Below the pieces are notes generated by a model that was given only the letters and a program-made list of their open reading frames with translations, had not been told where the DNA came from and ran no database searches. The position numbers were made by a program, and so were the translations under genes. 64,000 bases of DNA, taken from contig CM053243.1 of the NCBI GenBank assembly GCA_028583405.1, positions 21,416,867 to 21,480,866 of the forward strand. Direction: 5' to 3'. The DNA comes from Pogonophryne albipinna. Taxonomy: Eukaryota > Chordata > Actinopteri > Perciformes > Artedidraconidae. Positions 63,195 to 64,000 of the stretch are shown one piece after another; positions within the stretch are counted from its first letter, which is position 1; each line of letters begins with the position of its first letter.

Positions 63195-64000
63195 CATGCA
63201 TACACAATCAAAGCTCATTAATCTGTGTTTGTCTGAACTTGCATTACAACTGGTTTCAAAGACCTCTCTCTCTACTGCTGAAAACATTGTCTGGTTTTCA
63301 GCCACAAGACAAATACTTCTCCGGTCTACTCATCCATGGTCAGTCCTGCACACCAGGAATGAAAAGTTTGAATTCCTTGCAAGTTGCAATAATAAGGAAA
63401 CCACTTTTACCATTATTGAAGACGTACAGTATAAATGTTTTTGCCAGCTGTGACAATGCACTGGTGTTATTGTTTCCACCTTTTGAGTCTGTGTGTGTGT
63501 CTGTGGACAGATTTCCTTTATAGCAATGGCGTTGCAACAGTGCAGGAAGCGGTTCAAAAATGTTCCATCGTTGTCATAGTGATTCAAATATGTGACATTT
63601 GAAGATATGGTCTGGGCAAGGAGGTAAAGGGCCAATGGACTTTCCCCCAAACTTTACGCGCATGGCAGAGTTAGCCTCACGAAACCCAACAGGTGCAGTT
63701 CAAATTTAAAATGAAAGCTGGCTTTGGAGATGGGTGTGGTCCGAGCAAGAGGGTTAGAAGTAGGGGGCATGGACTCCAATGTATGCCCCTAGTGCAATTT
63801 GGCAGATGTGATTCAATCGCATGATATATACTGCTTACTGTACTGTACTTTATAGTTTTGATCATTTGTTTATGGTGACTACCTCTTGTTGGTTCTTCAC
63901 TGATTTAATTCTGTAAAGGGTTATGCCTCTAAAAAGCACATGTAGTAAATGTGCTCAGCAGCTGTCTGACAACGACAGGCAGCTCATTTAACTTTTTTTG
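63195..64000. other. Right-edge non-coding sequence
   Basis: No exon, RNA gene or complete repeat is identified after the hAT target duplication. Overlapping short frames around 63200-63650 lack splice context and biased composition. Confidence 0.4.

Overview
The window is a piece of a ray-finned (teleost) fish genome. The genes are intron-rich vertebrate orthologues packed tightly: a 28-exon usp47 fits in about 20 kb. The introns carry fish-type short hAT elements, L2-clade LINE tails and long CA/GT microsatellites. There are no bacterial or viral gene clusters, CRISPR arrays or operons.

Layout, left to right. (1) 249-7340, minus: the N-terminal 16 exons of a polycystin-1-like receptor/channel, best match pkd1l2 (C-type lectin, SUEL lectin, REJ region, start of the GAIN region). 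It runs off the left edge. (2) 8627-9432, plus: bola3, a mitochondrial Fe-S cluster factor, head to head with pkd1l2. A perfect cAMP-response element lies upstream of each of the two genes. (3) 10576-19248, plus: vat1l, a quinone-oxidoreductase-like protein, 9 exons. (4) 22130-23312, plus: clec3a, a secreted tetranectin-type lectin, 3 exons. (5) 25372-45667, plus: usp47, a deubiquitinase, 28 exons. (6) 48653-52760, minus: dkk3, a secreted dickkopf-family protein, 7 exons, convergent with usp47. (7) 52761-64000: mostly non-coding and transposon-rich. It holds one candidate three-exon gene I do not recognise (54714-57798) and a possible YY1-type start site at 53472.

For every exon of the six named genes I checked splice sites and reading phase by hand. 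Each set joins into one open frame (354, 1242, 597, 4086 and 864 nt for the five complete genes; 2958 nt so far for the partial one). The genes are not a pathway. They are a synteny block in which neighbours that, from memory, lie on human 16q23 (PKD1L2, VAT1L, CLEC3A) sit beside neighbours of human 11p15 (USP47, DKK3).

The clearest structure beyond the genes is transposon stratigraphy. Three hAT-like elements with exact 8-bp target duplications each contain a second, younger insertion with its own target duplication. A fourth MITE in usp47 carries a perfect 28-bp GC-rich inverted repeat. A separate 34-bp palindrome lies in another usp47 intron.
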